Below are positions 42,014-50,298 of a DNA stretch of 64,000 nucleotides, in pieces. Positions within the stretch are counted from its first letter, which is position 1; the number at the start of each line of letters is the position of its first letter. Source of the DNA: Candidatus Latescibacterota bacterium (GTDB lineage Bacteria; Latescibacterota; UBA2968; UBA8231); contig JAJEIO010000029.1 of NCBI GenBank assembly GCA_022827835.1, positions 1 to 64,000 on the forward strand. The letters are read 5' to 3'. The notes under the pieces were generated by a model. That model had not been told where the DNA came from. It saw only the letters and a list, made by a program, of their open reading frames with translations, and searched no databases. A program made the translations under genes and the position numbers.

Positions 42014-42841
42014 TCACATCTGAAAGCCGCCGGCCACTAACATCGATACGCCGGTGAGGTACTCGGCTTCTTCTGAAGCGAGAAAGGCCACGGTGCGGGC
42101 CACATCCTCGGGCGTGCCAATGCGGCCCAAGGGAGTTTGCGCTTCGAGGTCGTGGACCAAGGCGGCGGTGGTATCGGAGTCTGGCTCGTCGCGCTGGGCG
42201 AGGCCCGCGGCGATGTAGTGGGTGCGCTCGGTGAGGGTGTTGCCTGGGCAGACGGCGTTGACGTTGATCCGGTGGGGGGCAAGCTCGCCAGCGAGGGACT
42301 GGGTAAAGCCGATGATGGCGAATTTGGACGTGCAGTACGCGGCGTAGCGCGGTATCCCTTGGCGTCCAGCCGTAGAGGCCATGTTGATGATCTTGCCGCC
42401 ATTGCCGCGGTCAATCAGGTGCCGGGCCACGGCGCGCGAGCAGAGGAAGGTGCCCTTGACGTTGACAGTTTGCACTTGGTCCCAAGCGGCTTCGCTTAGA
42501 TCGACGACTGGGACGCGGTCTGGCCCGGGGCGCGAGCCAGCGTTGTTGACTAGCAGGTCAATGCGGCCAAAGCGGGTGAGCGCGTCTTGCACCATGCCCT
42601 CGACTTGGGCGGCGTCGGACACATCGGCCTCCACTGCGAGGGCCTGCTGGCCGACGGCTTCGATTTCGGCGACGAGGGCGGGTAGGCCGCCCCAGCCAGA
42701 CTCGCTATAGGGCTGGGCGCGCAAGTCATTGACTACTAGGTCGCAGCCTTCGCGCGCTAGGCGCTGGCAGATGGCGCGGCCAATGCCGTGTTCGCCGCCC
42801 GCGCCAGTGATGAGGGCGACTTTGCCGTTGAGATTGTACAT
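42014..42841 (-). CDS. Short-chain dehydrogenase/reductase (SDR), FabG-like
   Basis: 275 residues from the ATG at 42841 (GGAG eight bases upstream; the longer GTG start would include that site). NAD(P) motif TGAGGEHGIG (residues 12-21), NNAG (99-102), catalytic Ser156, Tyr169 and Lys173 (NMASTAG ... YAAYCTSK). The C-terminus YLTGVSMLVAGGFQM is standard. Probably oxidises or reduces a sugar or polyol taken up by the adjacent transporters; the exact substrate is not readable. It converges with ytcP. Confidence 0.88.
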   Translation of the reverse strand: MYNLNGKVALITGAGGEHGIGRAICQRLAREGCDLVVNDLRAQPYSESGWGGLPALVAEIEAVGQQALAVEADVSDAAQVEGMVQDALTRFGRIDLLVNNAGSRPGPDRVPVVDLSEAAWDQVQTVNVKGTFLCSRAVARHLIDRGNGGKIINMASTAGRQGIPRYAAYCTSKFAIIGFTQSLAGELAPHRINVNAVCPGNTLTERTHYIAAGLAQRDEPDSDTTAALVHDLEAQTPLGRIGTPEDVARTVAFLASEEAEYLTGVSMLVAGGFQM

Positions 42842-42934
42842 GGGTTTCTCCACGTGATTAAGGAGTTGGATGGCAGTATTGCGATAGCGGTGTGTATATC
42901 TCCACCCTTGCGCTGTAGGAACTAGAAATGTCGA

Positions 42935-43333
42935 TTACGTCAACTGCTCGAATAGCGTGAATTTAGATGCTTTTTTATCGAAAGTAAGAACACCATCACA
43001 ATTTGAAAATTTTGCTGAATGTGCAATTAACAAATCTGCAAGATCTATTTTGTTTGTCTGAGCAGACGAGAGCGTTCTTTGCAGAGCAGATTGGGACTCA
43101 AATATCAAGATAGGCATAAGGAGAAGTTTCTGCAGAGACGCGCGGATTTCCTCTCGTGGGATTTCATATACAGATTCGAGTACCCAGATGGTTTCAAGCA
43201 CGACGAGCAAAGGAACAAAAAAGGGGTCGTTTCTACTTTCTGCTCTTTTAAAAAGTCTATACACAATTTCTGCTTGTTTTTTATCATCCCGTACAAGAAA
43301 GCGAACAAGCACATTTGTGTCTAATGCTTTCAC
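42935..43333 (-). CDS. vapC: PIN-domain toxin, VapC-like ribonuclease
   Basis: 132 residues with the PIN acidic residues Asp5 (MKALDTNVLVR), Glu47 (VLETIW), Asp97/Asp100 (IDLADLLIA) and Asp119 (TFDKKA). VapC toxins cleave tRNA or rRNA with Mg2+. The start overlaps the antitoxin stop by 4 bases. The module is more AT-rich than its surroundings, as expected for a mobile toxin-antitoxin pair. Confidence 0.88.
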   Translation of the reverse strand: MKALDTNVLVRFLVRDDKKQAEIVYRLFKRAESRNDPFFVPLLVVLETIWVLESVYEIPREEIRASLQKLLLMPILIFESQSALQRTLSSAQTNKIDLADLLIAHSAKFSNCDGVLTFDKKASKFTLFEQLT

Positions 43334-43584
43334 TTAAAACGCGCCTTCATTTTTTGCCTAATTCCAGACTTCATTTGGTGAACCGAAACAGGCTTTCTGT
43401 CAGATTTATATAACTCCCCGAAAATTTCATCTACTTTTACTGTTTGGGTCATAGGCTTTAGAAGTGCTTCACCATTTTCTGTAAGCATAAAATCGACTTT
43501 ATCGCCTTCACGGAGTTGAAGGGCATCGCGAACGGTTTTGGGAATTGTGACTTGCCCCTTGCTTGTCAGCGTTGCTATTGCCAT
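43330..43584 (-). CDS. vapB: AbrB/SpoVT-type antitoxin of the VapBC-like pair
   Basis: 84 residues. The N-terminal swapped-hairpin DNA-binding domain is clear (ATLTSKGQVTIPKTVRDAL, then LREGDKVDFML); the C-terminal half binds the toxin. Usual job: neutralise VapC and repress the operon. A 16-base palindrome 42 bases upstream is a candidate operator. Confidence 0.88.
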   Translation of the reverse strand: MAIATLTSKGQVTIPKTVRDALQLREGDKVDFMLTENGEALLKPMTQTVKVDEIFGELYKSDRKPVSVHQMKSGIRQKMKARFK

Positions 43585-43626
43585 GCTGAGATCCTCTTGT
43601 TGAGTGGTTGTGTTGAGGGTTTATTT

Positions 43627-43642
43627 CTTACTTGAAAGTAAG
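43627..43642. promoter_or_regulatory. Candidate operator of the VapBC-like pair
   Basis: CTTACTTGAAAGTAAG is a perfect 7-2-7 inverted repeat in the AT-rich DNA upstream of the antitoxin start, a typical site for AbrB/VapB autoregulation. Confidence 0.5.
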
Positions 43643-43681
43643 GAAAATAACACCTAAACGCAAACTCCGCTAAGATGGAGA

Positions 43682-45202
43682 TCAGCTAGTAGATTTTCCG
43701 GCCACAATCCTCGGCCCGTAATCTGCCATCGCGGTCATGATGTACTCGTTGAGCAAGTGTTCCTCGTGCGCAAGGCCGAACGTCCAGATGCGGCGATACA
43801 TCTCCTCGACGACTGGTTGGTATTGCGGATCGGGCGCGAGGTTCTGCATCTGTCCGGGATCGCGCTCCAAGTCGTACAACTCGTCGTAGTCAAATCCATT
43901 GAAGACGAATCGCCACTTGTCGGTGACGGCGGAACGTTGGATGCCATAGGTCTCGTTTCCATTCGTCTGGAAGAAGAGCGCATCGCGCCAGTCGGCAGGT
44001 GTTTCGCCCTTGAGCAACGGCATCAGGCTGGTACCGGCAAATTCCACCGGACTCTCCACTGCGCTCATCTCGAGCAATGTCGGCGCGAAGTCACAAAGCG
44101 ACACAAACTCATCGCGCACCACGCCCTGCTGTCCGCCCGGCATCTTCGCGATCGCCGGCACGTGGTAGCAGCTTAGAAACGACGGCAGGCCCTTACACCA
44201 CAGGCCGTGGTCGCCTAAGTAGTCGCCGTGGTCGGAGAGGTAGAGAATGACCGAGTCTTCGTACTCTCCGCGCTCTTTGAGTTTGTCGATCAGCCGCCCG
44301 AAGAGCCAGTCCTCATAGGTGCAGAACGCCAAGTAGTGCTTGATCGCGTCTTGGTGTTCCTTGCGCGTCAACTGAGCAAAGCGGTCGCGGGTGCGACGGT
44401 AGAGGGCCGGTTTGTCGTCCAGCGGATCGTCGAAGGTGTCGGGTAGTGGGAACTCCACGCCTTCATACAGATCGAGGAAACGCTTGGGTGCGACATATGG
44501 ATCGTGCGGACCGAGGGTGCCAACATACAGGCACCACGGCTCTGTTCCGTCCAACTCATCCATTTTTGCTAGCGCTGAATCGACCACTGTGCGGTCGCCG
44601 AATGGGTTGTCTTCTTCTCCATTGCGGAAGTACTGCGATAGGAAGGGATGGCTGTTGTCGCCATAGTGGATGTACGGACGCATCCCCGCACGCCTGATCT
44701 CGCCGGGAGCACGTTCGTTGCCGCCGTGGTCCCCAGTATGTCGTTGCAAATTGTGCAGTTCGCGTTCGCGGGCTGCAGCGTCCTGCTCATCGCGACTCAA
44801 CCGTCTGCCGTGGGGCCCCCTTATCGGCGAGACGTGATCCCAACCATAGTCGTGCGGCTGTTGATAGCTGCTGACATGCCACTTACCCGAAAAGAACATG
44901 CGATAACCCGCTTCCCGCATGTCCACGCTCCAAGGGCGGATATGGTCCTTCAAACCTCGGGTGATGGCATTGGCGACGTTCACGTTGTGCCAGACGCCGT
45001 GCTGGGTCGGCATCAGGCCGGTCATAAATGACGCACGCGACGGGCAGCAGTGCGGTGACGGGCAGAAGGCACGACTGAAGGTGACGCTCTCCTTGCGGAA
45101 CTCGTCGAGCACGGGTGTTTTTGCCTTGTATGCGTCGTTAGGTAGCACGGAACACGCCCGTTGCTGGTCGGTCATGAAGATCAGTATGTTTGGCTTGTGC
45201 AT
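43682..45202 (-). CDS. Type I (S1) sulfatase
   Basis: 506 residues. Motifs: ILIFMTDQQRACSVL (metal Asp12, Gln13), formylglycine motif C52-C-P-S-R56 in SPHCCPSRASFMTG, SGKWHVS, LYLSDHGDYLGDHG, and ELYDLERDPGQMQNLA. No signal peptide. The TDQQRAC pattern groups it with choline-sulfatase/phosphonate-hydrolase-like members rather than with the DDMG arylsulfatases; activity could therefore be on small sulfate or phosphonate esters. It is divergent from araF across 196 bases in which I see no clear operator. Confidence 0.88.
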   Translation of the reverse strand: MHKPNILIFMTDQQRACSVLPNDAYKAKTPVLDEFRKESVTFSRAFCPSPHCCPSRASFMTGLMPTQHGVWHNVNVANAITRGLKDHIRPWSVDMREAGYRMFFSGKWHVSSYQQPHDYGWDHVSPIRGPHGRRLSRDEQDAAARERELHNLQRHTGDHGGNERAPGEIRRAGMRPYIHYGDNSHPFLSQYFRNGEEDNPFGDRTVVDSALAKMDELDGTEPWCLYVGTLGPHDPYVAPKRFLDLYEGVEFPLPDTFDDPLDDKPALYRRTRDRFAQLTRKEHQDAIKHYLAFCTYEDWLFGRLIDKLKERGEYEDSVILYLSDHGDYLGDHGLWCKGLPSFLSCYHVPAIAKMPGGQQGVVRDEFVSLCDFAPTLLEMSAVESPVEFAGTSLMPLLKGETPADWRDALFFQTNGNETYGIQRSAVTDKWRFVFNGFDYDELYDLERDPGQMQNLAPDPQYQPVVEEMYRRIWTFGLAHEEHLLNEYIMTAMADYGPRIVAGKSTS

Positions 45203-45398
45203 ATCGGTTTTTTTGGTTGTTCCAAAGGTGTTGAGCTTGTACTTCCTCTTGTGGATCAGATCGGCCTGGTAGGATCAGTTGCCAGCGTACATTTCCTTTC
45301 CGTAAAGCTGGGGGACAGGTTACATTAAAAAAAGTTATTTGAGACTCCAACTGTCCGACCTTCCCGTCGACTAACTGTGTGAACGGAGGAACTCCCAC

Positions 45399-46421
45399 AT
45401 GAGGATCAAACCTATCGCCTTAGCTGCGATGATCTCGGCGCTAGTCGCGAGCAACGGGTGTGGGCCGCAGACCGCTGAATCTCCCGAAACCGGCTCCGCG
45501 CCGCTGGCCAAGGAAGAGATTCGGCTGGGGTTTCTGGTGAAAATGCCAGAGGAACTGTGGTTCCAGAACGAATGGAGATTCGCCCAGCAGTGCGCCGACA
45601 AGTACGGGTTTGAGTTGATCAAAATCGGCGTTCCAGACGGGGAGAAACTCCTCGCGGCCATTGACGTCCTCGCAGCCAAGGGAGCACAGGGCTTTGTCGT
45701 TTGCACACCCGACGTTCGGTTGGGGCCAGCCGTGATGGCCAAAGCCGGTAGCCATAACATGAAAGTGTTCACGGTAGATGATCAGTTCGTCGGCGCGGAC
45801 GGCGAGTTCATGGATGTCCCTTACATGGGCATTTCCGCCGTGGAAATCGGTCGCCAAGTGGGTCGAGAACTCCACAAGGAGTTCACCAACCGCGGCTGGC
45901 CGTTGGAGGAAACGGGTGCGCTCGGGATCACGTTCGACGAACTCGACACCGCGCGCGACCGCACCGATGGGACGATTGAAGCGCTGGTCGAGGCTGGCTT
46001 CCCACGAGAGCGCATTTACCTAGGGGCGGAGAAAACCACCGACATTCCAGGAGCGTTCGATGCTGCCAACATCGTCCTGACCAAATACCCAGAAATCGAA
46101 CGCTGGTTGGTTTTCTCGCTTAATGACGAAGGGGTCCTTGGCGCGGTGCGCGCCTTGGAGGGGCGCGGGTTTGGTGCAGCGGAGACCATTGGTATTGGCA
46201 TTGGCGCTGGTACAGGGCTGACCGAGTTTGAGAAAGAGGAACCGACGGGGTATTTCGCGACCTGTATGATTAGCCCCCGCCGTCATGGGTACGAAACAAC
46301 GGAACTGCTTTACAAGTGGGTCAAAGAGGGCGTCGCTCCGCCCGCGGACACGCGCACGGCAGGCGTCATGGCCTACCGCGATAACTACAAAGAAATCCAG
46401 ACTACGCTGGGTCTCGATTAG
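45399..46421 (+). CDS. araF: L-arabinose-type periplasmic binding protein AraF (lipoprotein form)
   Basis: 340 residues. It closely follows Escherichia coli AraF from memory: LGFLVKMPEELWFQNEWRFA, IGVPDGEKLLAAIDVLAAKG, AVDDQFV-type VFTVDDQFVGADG, DELDTARDRT, DIPGAFDAANIVL and GIGIGAGTGLTEF. Unlike E. coli AraF, its N-terminus ends SALVASNGC with a Cys, suggesting a lipoprotein (lipobox SNGC is non-ideal). Ribosome site GGAGG precedes the ATG. First gene of araFGH, an importer for L-arabinose or a similar pentose/galactoside. No arabinose catabolic gene (araA, B or D) is nearby. Confidence 0.88.
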   Translation: MRIKPIALAAMISALVASNGCGPQTAESPETGSAPLAKEEIRLGFLVKMPEELWFQNEWRFAQQCADKYGFELIKIGVPDGEKLLAAIDVLAAKGAQGFVVCTPDVRLGPAVMAKAGSHNMKVFTVDDQFVGADGEFMDVPYMGISAVEIGRQVGRELHKEFTNRGWPLEETGALGITFDELDTARDRTDGTIEALVEAGFPRERIYLGAEKTTDIPGAFDAANIVLTKYPEIERWLVFSLNDEGVLGAVRALEGRGFGAAETIGIGIGAGTGLTEFEKEEPTGYFATCMISPRRHGYETTELLYKWVKEGVAPPADTRTAGVMAYRDNYKEIQTTLGLD

Positions 46422-46430
46422 GTCGCGGTC

Positions 46431-47939
46431 TTGGAATCCTCGTCTCCTCCGGTAGTTGAGTTCCACGGCGTCTCAAAGACGTTTCCAGGAGTCCGCGCTC
46501 TAGAGGATGTCTCGTTTTCGGTTCGCCGCGGTGAAGTCCGCGCCCTGATCGGCGAGAACGGGGCGGGGAAGTCCACGCTGCTGAAAATTTTGAGTGGCGT
46601 CCACCTGCCCGATGCTGGAAGCGTGGTTCTGGATGGGCGCGAACGAGTTTTTTATTCGACTGCGGAAGCCTTGGACGCCGGCGTTGCCGTCATCCATCAG
46701 GAACTCCAGCTCGTCCCTGAAATGTCCGTGGCCGAGAATCTCTACCTTGGCCATCTCCCCGCAAGGCTAGGAGTCGTGGACCGCCGGCGTCTGCGCGAAG
46801 CCGCGCACCGCGACTTGGAACGTTTGGGTGAAGCCATCGATCCCGCCGTCAAAGTCGGTCGCCTGCCCATCGCGCAACGGCAGATGGTCGAAATCGCCAA
46901 AGCCCTGACTCGTGGCGCACGAGTGTTGGCCCTAGACGAACCCACTAGCAGCCTTTCTGCCCGCGAAGTAGAACGCCTTTTTGCGACCGTGGCGGAACTC
47001 AAGCGCAACGGCTGTGCCGTGCTCTACGTCAGCCACCGCATGGACGAACTGTTTCGCGTGTGCGACTCTGCGACAGTCCTGCGGGACGGCCGCCACGTTG
47101 AGACGTTTCTATCCTTGGAAGGAGTCTCTCACGACCTGCTGGTCAACCGCATGGTCGGCCGCGATGTCGAAGATGTTTTCGATTATCACTCCAGCACGCA
47201 GAAAGAGATTGCCTTAGAAGTTGTCGAGGTGGAGGGTCCAGGGCTTGCGCGGCCGGCCTCTTTCACCGTCGCGAAAGGCGAGGTCGTCGGCCTATTTGGA
47301 TTGATCGGCGCGGGCCGCAGCGAATTGTTGCGCTTGGTGTTTGGCGCGGAACCCATGCAGGCCGGCGCGGTGAAAGTGTGCGATCGGCAAGTCTCGATCT
47401 CTTCCCCGAACGACTCGATCCGCTCCGGCGTGGCCTTCTGCCCAGAAGACCGCAAAAAGGACGGCATCGTGCCCACGGCGTCCGTGCTTGAGAACCTGAA
47501 CTTGGTCGCCCGTGGTCGCATCGCCCGGCTGGGCTTTGTCGTCAACGATGCTTGGGAGAGACGGAACGCTCATGGTCAGATCGAACGGCTCGGGATCCGC
47601 ACGCCATCGGTGGCGCAGAAGATCGTCAACTTGTCTGGCGGAAATCAGCAAAAAACCATTCTCGCACGGTGGCTGTCTGAGGACGTCAATGTGCTGCTGC
47701 TGGACGAACCTACGCGCGGCGTGGACGTCGGTGCGAAGAGCGAGATCTACGCCATCATCCGCGATTTAGCCGACCGCGGGGTGGGGGTGGTGTTGGCATC
47801 TAGCGACCTCCCGGAAGCCCTTGGCGTGGCGGATCGCCTGTTGGTGATGCGCGAAGGTGCCATTGTAGCCTCTATCGTCCGGGGCGCAGCCGATGAAGAA
47901 GAGGTCATGCGGTTGGCGCTACCAGCGTCTCCTGCTTAA
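46431..47939 (+). CDS. araG: CUT2-type sugar ABC transporter ATP-binding protein AraG
   Basis: 502 residues with two ABC domains. The first has Walker A GENGAGKST and Walker B VLALDEPTSSLS; the second has a degenerate Walker A (GLIGAGRSE), an intact signature LSGGNQQK and LLLDEPTRGVDVGAKSEIY, as usual for CUT2 ATPases (AraG, RbsA, MglA). The only reasonable start is a TTG at 46431, nine bases after the araF stop. Drives uptake with AraF and AraH at the inner membrane. Confidence 0.9.
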   Translation: MESSSPPVVEFHGVSKTFPGVRALEDVSFSVRRGEVRALIGENGAGKSTLLKILSGVHLPDAGSVVLDGRERVFYSTAEALDAGVAVIHQELQLVPEMSVAENLYLGHLPARLGVVDRRRLREAAHRDLERLGEAIDPAVKVGRLPIAQRQMVEIAKALTRGARVLALDEPTSSLSAREVERLFATVAELKRNGCAVLYVSHRMDELFRVCDSATVLRDGRHVETFLSLEGVSHDLLVNRMVGRDVEDVFDYHSSTQKEIALEVVEVEGPGLARPASFTVAKGEVVGLFGLIGAGRSELLRLVFGAEPMQAGAVKVCDRQVSISSPNDSIRSGVAFCPEDRKKDGIVPTASVLENLNLVARGRIARLGFVVNDAWERRNAHGQIERLGIRTPSVAQKIVNLSGGNQQKTILARWLSEDVNVLLLDEPTRGVDVGAKSEIYAIIRDLADRGVGVVLASSDLPEALGVADRLLVMREGAIVASIVRGAADEEEVMRLALPASPA

Positions 47940-47963
47940 ACCCGGCTGACGGAGAAGAGAACG

Positions 47964-48932
47964 ATGACGGAATCTACAAACTCGCCAACAGCTTCTCTCG
48001 GCGCGGTGGCGCTTCTCTGGGAGAAGGCTGGCATGTTGGTGGTCTTTGCCGTGCTGTTTGCGGCGTGTTCGCTGTTTGTCGAAGACTTTTTCTCGTGGGT
48101 GAACGTAAAGGGTTTGGCGTTGGCGGTGTCGCAGATCGGCATGGTTGGCTGTACGATGCTGTTCTGCTTGGCGTCGGGGGATTTCGATTTGTCAGTCGGC
48201 TCGGTCGTGGCCTGCGCGGGCGTCGTGGCCGCGGTCGTGACTAACGCAATGGGCAGCGTCTTGTTAGGCATGTTGGCAGGTGTGTTAGTCGGTGGCTCGG
48301 TCGGGCTTTGCAACGGCGTGGTGATTTCGCGATTTCGCATCAATGCGCTAATCGCGACGCTGGCGACGATGCAGATCGTACGCGGGTTGGGCTTCATCAT
48401 CTCAGGCGGTCGGGCCGTCGGCGTTACCGATTCGGGATTCTTCTCCTTGGGTACGTCATCGTTGCTAGGCATCCCGACACCGGTCTGGATTGCGCTGGTC
48501 TGCTTCTTGGTATTCGGACTTTTGCTCCAACGGACCACCTTTGGTCGCAATACCTTGGCTATTGGCGGCAACAAAGAGGCCGCCCGGCTCTCCGGTATCC
48601 CGGTCGTGCGGCTCAAGACGATCATTTTCAGCATCCAGGGTCTGATGGCTGGGTTCGCGGGGGTGGTCCTCGCCTCGCGCATGACTAGCGGACAGCCAAA
48701 GCCCCCTGAGATGTTCGAACTCCAAGTCATCTCGGCCTGCGTTTTGGGTGGCGTGTCCTTGACCGGCGGCGTGGGATCAATTGGCTGCGTCATAGCCGGC
48801 GTGCTCATCATGGGCGTAGTTGAGAACGCCCTGAACCTGCTCAACGTCCCGACGTTCTATCAAAACGTGGTTCGAGGCTTCATCCTATTGGTCGCCGTCA
48901 TGCTCGATCAACTCAAAAACCGCGCGCGGTAG
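47964..48932 (+). CDS. araH: CUT2-type sugar ABC transporter permease AraH
   Basis: 322 residues, about ten TM helices. Diagnostic stretches: LFCLASGDFDLSVGSVVACA, GLCNGVVISRFRINALIATL, QIVRGLGFIISGGRAVGV, GRNTLAIGGNKEAARLSGIP and NALNLLNVPTFYQNVVRGFI, which resemble E. coli AraH closely. ATG with GGAGAAGAG upstream, 24 bases after araG. A short hairpin overlaps its stop codon. Confidence 0.9.
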   Translation: MTESTNSPTASLGAVALLWEKAGMLVVFAVLFAACSLFVEDFFSWVNVKGLALAVSQIGMVGCTMLFCLASGDFDLSVGSVVACAGVVAAVVTNAMGSVLLGMLAGVLVGGSVGLCNGVVISRFRINALIATLATMQIVRGLGFIISGGRAVGVTDSGFFSLGTSSLLGIPTPVWIALVCFLVFGLLLQRTTFGRNTLAIGGNKEAARLSGIPVVRLKTIIFSIQGLMAGFAGVVLASRMTSGQPKPPEMFELQVISACVLGGVSLTGGVGSIGCVIAGVLIMGVVENALNLLNVPTFYQNVVRGFILLVAVMLDQLKNRAR

Positions 48933-48946
48933 CTCTCCCAGCTACC
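48928..48946 (+). terminator. Hairpin at the end of araH, possible weak terminator
   Basis: GGTAGCT and AGCTACC form a perfect 7-base stem with a 5-base loop, overlapping the araH stop. There is no T-tract, so termination is uncertain. Confidence 0.35.
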
Positions 48947-48956
48947 ACCGATGAGT

Positions 48957-48986
48957 TTGACCACTCGGCGGATTCGGAGGTATATT
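48957..48986 (+). promoter_or_regulatory. Predicted sigma70-type promoter for the oxidoreductase-isomerase operon
   Basis: TTGACC (48957-48962), 18-base spacer, TATATT (48981-48986), each one base off consensus, 100 bases before the start codon at 49087. Followed by GCGGCCC, as at the exbB promoter. Confidence 0.5.
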
Positions 48987-49086
48987 GCGGCCCATGTGTG
49001 ATGCTGGCGCGTCCGGCGTCCACATTCTTTTTTGGATCCTTTAGAGCTAATCTGTATCATCGCTAGATAACGACAAGGAGCGCTAA

Positions 49087-50238
49087 ATGGACAAGGTGCG
49101 AATTGGTATCATTGGCCTTGGCGGCATGGGTAGCAACCACGCCACCTATCTTTCCCAAGGCCAAATCGCTGGTGCGGAGCTCGCGGCCGTAGCCGATGTC
49201 GATCCGGCCCGGCTCGCGGGTGTGCAAGAAAAATATGGAGAGAGCGTGCAAGCGTTTGCCGGGGCCGATGCCCTGTTTGCAGCCCAATGCGTCGATGCTG
49301 TGATCGTCGCCACTCCCCACTACTTCCACCCTCCACTGGTGATCCAAGCGTTCGAAAACGGCCTGCATGCAATGAGCGAGAAGCCTGCCGGGGTCTATAC
49401 GCGCCAAGTCCGCGAGATGAACGAGGCTGCGGCCAAAAGTGACCGGGTCTTTGGCATGATGTTCAACCAGCGTGCGCGCGGCGAGCACCAAAAGCTGAAG
49501 TCGCTGGTCGAATCTGGCGAGCTAGGGCCGATTCAGCGCACGATTTACATCATCAACAACTGGTTCCGCGCCCAGAGCTACTACGATTCGGGCGGCTGGC
49601 GGGCGACTTGGGCCGGCGAGGGCGGTGGCGTGTTGGCCAACCAGTGTCCGCACAACCTCGACCTGTGGCAGTGGATCTGCGGAATGCCGCAGCGGGTGCG
49701 GGCCTTTTGCCGCTTTGGGCAATACCACGACATTGAGGTCGAAGACGATGTAACGGCCTACGTCGAATACGAGAACGGTGCTACGGGCGTTTTTATTACC
49801 TCTACGGGCGAGGCTCCGGGGACCAATCGGCTGGAGATTTCAGCGGATCGCGGCAAGGTGGTGCTGGAGGGTGGCAAAATCACCTTTTGGCGCACGACGG
49901 AGTCGGCGAGCAAGTTCCTCGTGGAGTGGCCGCATGGGTTTGGTAGCCCGGAGGTTTGGAAGTGCGAGATCCCGGGCGGTGGCGGCGAGGAGCACAAGGG
50001 AATTACCCAAAACTGGGTGCAGGCTATCCGCACGGGGTCGCCGCTGTTGGCTGCGGGAAGCGAGGGGATCAACGGCGTGGAGTTGTCCAACGCGATGTTG
50101 CTTTCGACGTGGACGGACGATTGGGTGCATATTCCGGTGGATGAGGATTTGTACTACGAGAAATTGCAAAAGCGGGTGGCTACCTCTAAGGTGAAAGAGG
50201 AGGGCGGACAGGTGATGGACGTGCAGGGGACGTTTTAG
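49087..50238 (+). CDS. Gfo/Idh/MocA family oxidoreductase
   Basis: 383 residues. NAD(P)-binding motif GLGGMGSNH (residues 10-18), conserved EKP (98-100, in MSEKPAGVYTRQ), and the C-terminal domain with GGGVLANQCPHNLDLWQWI, which carries the catalytic His/Asp region of the family. ATG preceded by AAGGAG. Family members oxidise or reduce sugars, inositols and amino sugars in the cytoplasm. First of four closely spaced genes (to 52943) after araFGH, so it probably acts on an imported sugar. Confidence 0.9.
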   Translation: MDKVRIGIIGLGGMGSNHATYLSQGQIAGAELAAVADVDPARLAGVQEKYGESVQAFAGADALFAAQCVDAVIVATPHYFHPPLVIQAFENGLHAMSEKPAGVYTRQVREMNEAAAKSDRVFGMMFNQRARGEHQKLKSLVESGELGPIQRTIYIINNWFRAQSYYDSGGWRATWAGEGGGVLANQCPHNLDLWQWICGMPQRVRAFCRFGQYHDIEVEDDVTAYVEYENGATGVFITSTGEAPGTNRLEISADRGKVVLEGGKITFWRTTESASKFLVEWPHGFGSPEVWKCEIPGGGGEEHKGITQNWVQAIRTGSPLLAAGSEGINGVELSNAMLLSTWTDDWVHIPVDEDLYYEKLQKRVATSKVKEEGGQVMDVQGTF

Positions 50239-50298
50239 TACCAAAGAGCGATAGGGAGTTGTGCTCGCCAATGGCTCGAATTTTGGAAGGAGGGAACC

